A stretch of DNA of 37,413 bases. Origin: Saccharopolyspora rectivirgula DSM 43747 (lineage in GTDB: Bacteria > Actinomycetota > Actinomycetes > Mycobacteriales > Pseudonocardiaceae). Position numbers and translations under genes: made by a program. Where the stretch lies: assembly GCF_000497205.1 (NCBI RefSeq), contig NZ_AYJW01000039.1, positions 1 through 37,413 of the forward strand, read 5' to 3'. Below are positions 35,022 to 37,413 of this stretch, in pieces; positions within the stretch are counted from its first letter, which is position 1; each line of letters begins with the position of its first letter. Below the pieces are notes generated by a model, which searched no databases, was not told where the DNA came from, and saw nothing but the letters and a program-made list of their open reading frames with translations.

Positions 35022-35097
35022 TTGACAATACGGCAACACAGGGCAGTATCAGGCAATACCAAACACAAACCGGAGGAAACCAGACATGCGCGGGTAG
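35022..35097 (+). promoter_or_regulatory. Orphan promoter, RBS and three-codon frame
   Basis: TTGACA at 35022-35027, a weak -10 candidate TATCAG at 35047-35052 (spacer 19), then GGAGGA at 35072-35077 and, eight bases later, ATG-CGC-GGG-TAG (35086-35097). The signals are as good as those of real genes here, but the frame ends after three codons. It is either the start of a gene broken by mutation or a minimal leader frame. Confidence 0.4.
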
Positions 35098-35470
35098 AGT
35101 TCCAGCACCTGCTGGCGCATCGGGCAGGTTGCGATGGACACGTCGATGCCTTACCGGCTACCGCCGACTCCGAGGTGGCGCCGGAAACCATCCGCCACGG
35201 CCTCGTCGCATTGGAGAGCCAGGACTGCCGGCACGTGTCCGCCGTCGACACCAACTGCGGCGTTGCACGGAAAGGTGACCGCCCCCGCCGAGCGCAGCGC
35301 GGGTCGTGCCGCATGAATGCAGGGAGCCTCGTTGATCGCCGAGTCAAATCCGTTCGCGGCGACCGAGATGACAGCTCCACCCAACCCGCAGCTCTCCACT
35401 TCCTCCTCAGAACCACTTCCTAACCGGAAGTTCCGCCGCACCGCCCAGAAATCGGGGGGTGAGGTAATCG

Positions 35471-35488
35471 CTGTCCGGATCCGGACAG
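35471..35488. promoter_or_regulatory. 18-bp perfect palindrome, probable operator of the fructanase gene
   Basis: CTGTCCGGATCCGGACAG is its own reverse complement over all 18 bases. It ends 38 bases before the GTG start of the GH32 gene and about 20 bases before its RBS, a usual operator position. No regulator gene is recognisable in the window. Confidence 0.6.
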
Positions 35489-35526
35489 TGCGTGATGTCC
35501 ATGAAACTCGGAGCAAAGGAGCACCC

Positions 35527-37059
35527 GTGGCGAATATGGACGATCAACGACCGCTAATGCTGGGACGCCGCCGTTTCCTCGCCGCGACCGGCGCGCTCGC
35601 CGGTTTGGGCGCGCTACACGCTATCGCCGGCGGGGGCATCGCCTCCGCCGCAGAGACCCCGCAGTGGCGGCCGACGGTTCGATTCGCGCCCGCGCGCAAC
35701 TGGATGAACGACCCCAACGGGCTGGTATATTTCCAGGGCGAGTACCACTTGTTCTTCCAGCACAACCCCTACGGCGACCAGTGGGGCAACCTGTCCTGGG
35801 GCCACGCTGTCAGCCCTGATCTCGTGCGCTGGCAAGAACTCCCGGTGGCGCTGGAGCCCGACGAGCTCGGCGACATCTTCTCCGGCAGCGCCGTGGTCGA
35901 CCACCACGACAGCAGCGGCTTCTTCGGCGGCCAACCGGGCCTGGTCGCGATCTACACCAGCGCGGGCGACACCCAACAGCAAAGCCTCGCCTACAGCAGC
36001 GACCGCGGCCGCACCTGGACCAAATACGCCGGCAACCCCGTCATCCCGAACCCCGGTATCCCCGATTTCCGCGACCCGAAGCTTTTCTGGCACGCCCCGA
36101 CCAACCGCTGGATTCTGCTTGTCGCTGCCGGAGACCGCATCCACATCTACGGCTCGACCAACCTCGTGGAATGGGACAAGCTCAGTGAGTTCGGCGCCGA
36201 CCACGGCTCGCACGGCGGTGTGTGGGAGTGCCCGGACCTCTTCGAGCTGCCGGTGGACGGCGGGCCCACCCGCTGGGTGCTGATCGTCAGCATCAACCCC
36301 GGTGGTCCGGCCGGAGGCTCGGCGACCCAGTACTTCCTCGGTGACTTCGACGGAACCACCTTCACCAGCGACGGCGCACCGAACGACGTGCTCTGGGCGG
36401 ACCGCGGCGCCGACTTCTACGCACCGCAGTCGTTTTCCGACATGCCGGACGGCCGCCGAGTGTGGGTGGGCTGGATGAGCAACTGGAACTACGCCGGCGA
36501 GATCCCCACCGACCCGTGGCGCGGCATGTACACCACCCCACGTCAGCTGTCGCTGACCGCAGCCGGCGGCAACGTCGAGCTCGCCCAGCAGCCGGTCGAC
36601 GAACTAGCAGCGGTGCGCGCCAACCGCCGCGCCTGGAGCGGTGTCGTCACCGACGGCCAGACCCCAGAGTTCACCGGGACCGCCTTGGACATCGTCGCGA
36701 CCTTCCGGCTCGGTGCGGCCGAAACGGTCGGCGTCGACGTCTTCGCAGGGACGAACCACCGCACCCGCATCGGCTACGACCTCGCCGCGCAGGAGCTGTT
36801 CATCGACCGCACCCAATCGGGCACCACACAGGTTCACAGCACGTTCCCGGCCGTGCACACCACCCCGCTGACCGTCTCCGACGGCGTGCTGCCGCTGCGC
36901 ATCGTCGCCGACCGCAGCGGCGTCGAGGTCTTCGCCGCGGGCGGGCGGGCCGTGCTGACCGACGCGGTCTTCCCGGACGACGGTAGCGACAAGGTCCACC
37001 TGTTCGCCACGAACGGCCAGGTGCAAGCCGACATCGAGGTCTTCGACCTCGCACCCTGA
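35527..37059 (+). CDS. GH32 fructan hydrolase (levanase/exo-inulinase-like), Tat-exported
   Basis: A 510-residue glycoside hydrolase family 32 enzyme that cleaves terminal fructose from levan, inulin or sucrose. It starts with a Tat signal: GRRRFLAATGALAGLGAL, then a cleavage site near ASAAE (residues 39-43). Catalytic motifs are complete: nucleophile D62 in WMNDPNG, transition-state stabiliser D183 in FRDP, acid/base E234 in WECPDLF. The C-terminal part (from about 370) is the family beta-sandwich. GTG at 35527 follows AAAGGAG; ATG at 35536 is an alternative. The frame is open to 35317 without RBS. An 18-bp palindrome upstream suggests control by sugar. Confidence 0.93.
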   Translation: MANMDDQRPLMLGRRRFLAATGALAGLGALHAIAGGGIASAAETPQWRPTVRFAPARNWMNDPNGLVYFQGEYHLFFQHNPYGDQWGNLSWGHAVSPDLVRWQELPVALEPDELGDIFSGSAVVDHHDSSGFFGGQPGLVAIYTSAGDTQQQSLAYSSDRGRTWTKYAGNPVIPNPGIPDFRDPKLFWHAPTNRWILLVAAGDRIHIYGSTNLVEWDKLSEFGADHGSHGGVWECPDLFELPVDGGPTRWVLIVSINPGGPAGGSATQYFLGDFDGTTFTSDGAPNDVLWADRGADFYAPQSFSDMPDGRRVWVGWMSNWNYAGEIPTDPWRGMYTTPRQLSLTAAGGNVELAQQPVDELAAVRANRRAWSGVVTDGQTPEFTGTALDIVATFRLGAAETVGVDVFAGTNHRTRIGYDLAAQELFIDRTQSGTTQVHSTFPAVHTTPLTVSDGVLPLRIVADRSGVEVFAAGGRAVLTDAVFPDDGSDKVHLFATNGQVQADIEVFDLAP

Positions 37060-37327
37060 CGCCGCACAGGACATATGGGCGGCGAGCACACCGTCGGAGA
37101 ACGGGGCTTGGTGGTCATGGCGATCATCTCGCCTACGCAGTTCTCGTCTGGGCTCGCCACCCACAGGGCCACCGTCACCGCCAGCGAATACCCATGCTTC
37201 AGCCGTCACCTGGTCCTTTGCGCAGGTGCCAACCCATCACGCCGCCAGGGCCGTACCCAATCCCATCGTGGAACCGCGCCTGCGCCTCGACCTCCTGATT
37301 TCACCTGCGGGGCTGAACAGGCGCTTA

Positions 37328-37413
37328 GAGCGTGTCTCACTTGGCTTGTTTGAGCTTCTTGAAGCAGGTCAGTGCGGCGGCGAGGGCGAGGAAGCCTTTG
37401 AAGGCATCGGCGC
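37328..37413 (-). mobile_element. IS5-like insertion sequence, transposase C-terminus (cut by window)
   Basis: On the minus strand a frame enters from the right edge and ends with ADAFKGFLALAAALTCFKKL then KQAK and a stop at 37337-37339. This is the usual end of IS5-family transposases from actinobacteria. GAGCGTGTCTCAC at 37328-37340 is placed like the terminal inverted repeat and overlaps the stop region. The other end is outside, so family assignment is moderate. The 270 bases between it and the fructanase show no clear gene. Confidence 0.7.

Larger units (their letters stand above)
34299..35526. other. Gene-poor segment between MFS remnant and fructanase
   Basis: About 1.2 kb without a gene I recognise. 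Open frames here have no consistent codon bias and no family motifs. Structure seen: an inverted repeat TTGCAC-N5-GTGCAA at 34484-34500 with another TTGCAC at 34516; an AT-richer stretch around 35000-35090 with a TTGACA box, an RBS and a three-codon frame; and a perfect palindrome at 35471-35488 in front of the fructanase. It may be decayed genes plus regulatory DNA. Confidence 0.5.

Noticed and set aside
34953-35423. A 156-codon frame and its minus-strand counterpart (35151-35516) upstream of the fructanase
   Set aside because: No RBS, no motif and no coding-type third-position bias that I could see; treated as intergenic or decayed DNA.
1-37413. CRISPR arrays, rRNA genes, replication origins
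   Set aside because: No spaced direct repeats, rRNA blocks or DnaA-box clusters were seen.

Overview
The window is high-GC actinobacterial DNA. Synteny and protein style (polA, rpsA, coaE and uvrB close together, PdtaR-type ANTAR regulator, GTG/TTG starts, frequent leaderless starts) point to the Pseudonocardiales, most likely Saccharopolyspora or a close relative. The genus call is inference from familiarity, not from a search.

Layout. (1) 1-4659, plus strand: a CoA-ester degradation operon with a partial acyl-CoA dehydrogenase, an SDR dehydrogenase, two adjacent acyl-CoA dehydrogenase subunits that look like a catalytic/non-catalytic pair, and a MaoC hydratase. (2) 4715-10341, minus strand: acyl-CoA synthetase, two SDRs and a TetR regulator as one probable operon with a palindromic operator in front of the synthetase. 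It is followed by an AbgT-family transporter whose Shine-Dalgarno lies in a long leader hairpin. (3) 10695-11974: a RES-type toxin with its MbcA/ParS/Xre-like antitoxin. (4) 12044-13203: a TerC protein behind a yybP-ykoY-type manganese riboswitch with a readable translational switch. (5) 13510-17195: a three-part export protein (extracytoplasmic serine hydrolase, membrane segment, ABC ATPase in one chain) with its permease. (6) 17241-24603: uvrB, a tandem pair of DUF402-type proteins (the second has lost the metal ligands), coaE, rpsA and a methyltransferase. (7) 24617-29628: GNAT, a degenerate ABC-ATPase-like protein coupled to a YhgE/Pip membrane protein, a VOC protein and a STAS protein. 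(8) 29638-33775: polA, a hotdog thioesterase, pdtaR and a tRNA with anticodon CAA.

Downstream of the tRNA the character changes. There is a truncated MFS gene, about 1.2 kb without a convincing gene but with promoter and operator-like pieces, a Tat-exported GH32 fructanase behind a perfect 18-bp palindrome, and the 3' end of an IS5-like transposase at the right edge. This looks like an accessory segment beside a tRNA.

The most interesting items are the hydrolase-ABC fusion, the pseudo-ATPase/YhgE pair, the DUF402 pair with an 18-bp perfect inverted repeat over the second start, the RBS-sequestering hairpins of abgT and terC, and the CAA tRNA with a short variable loop.
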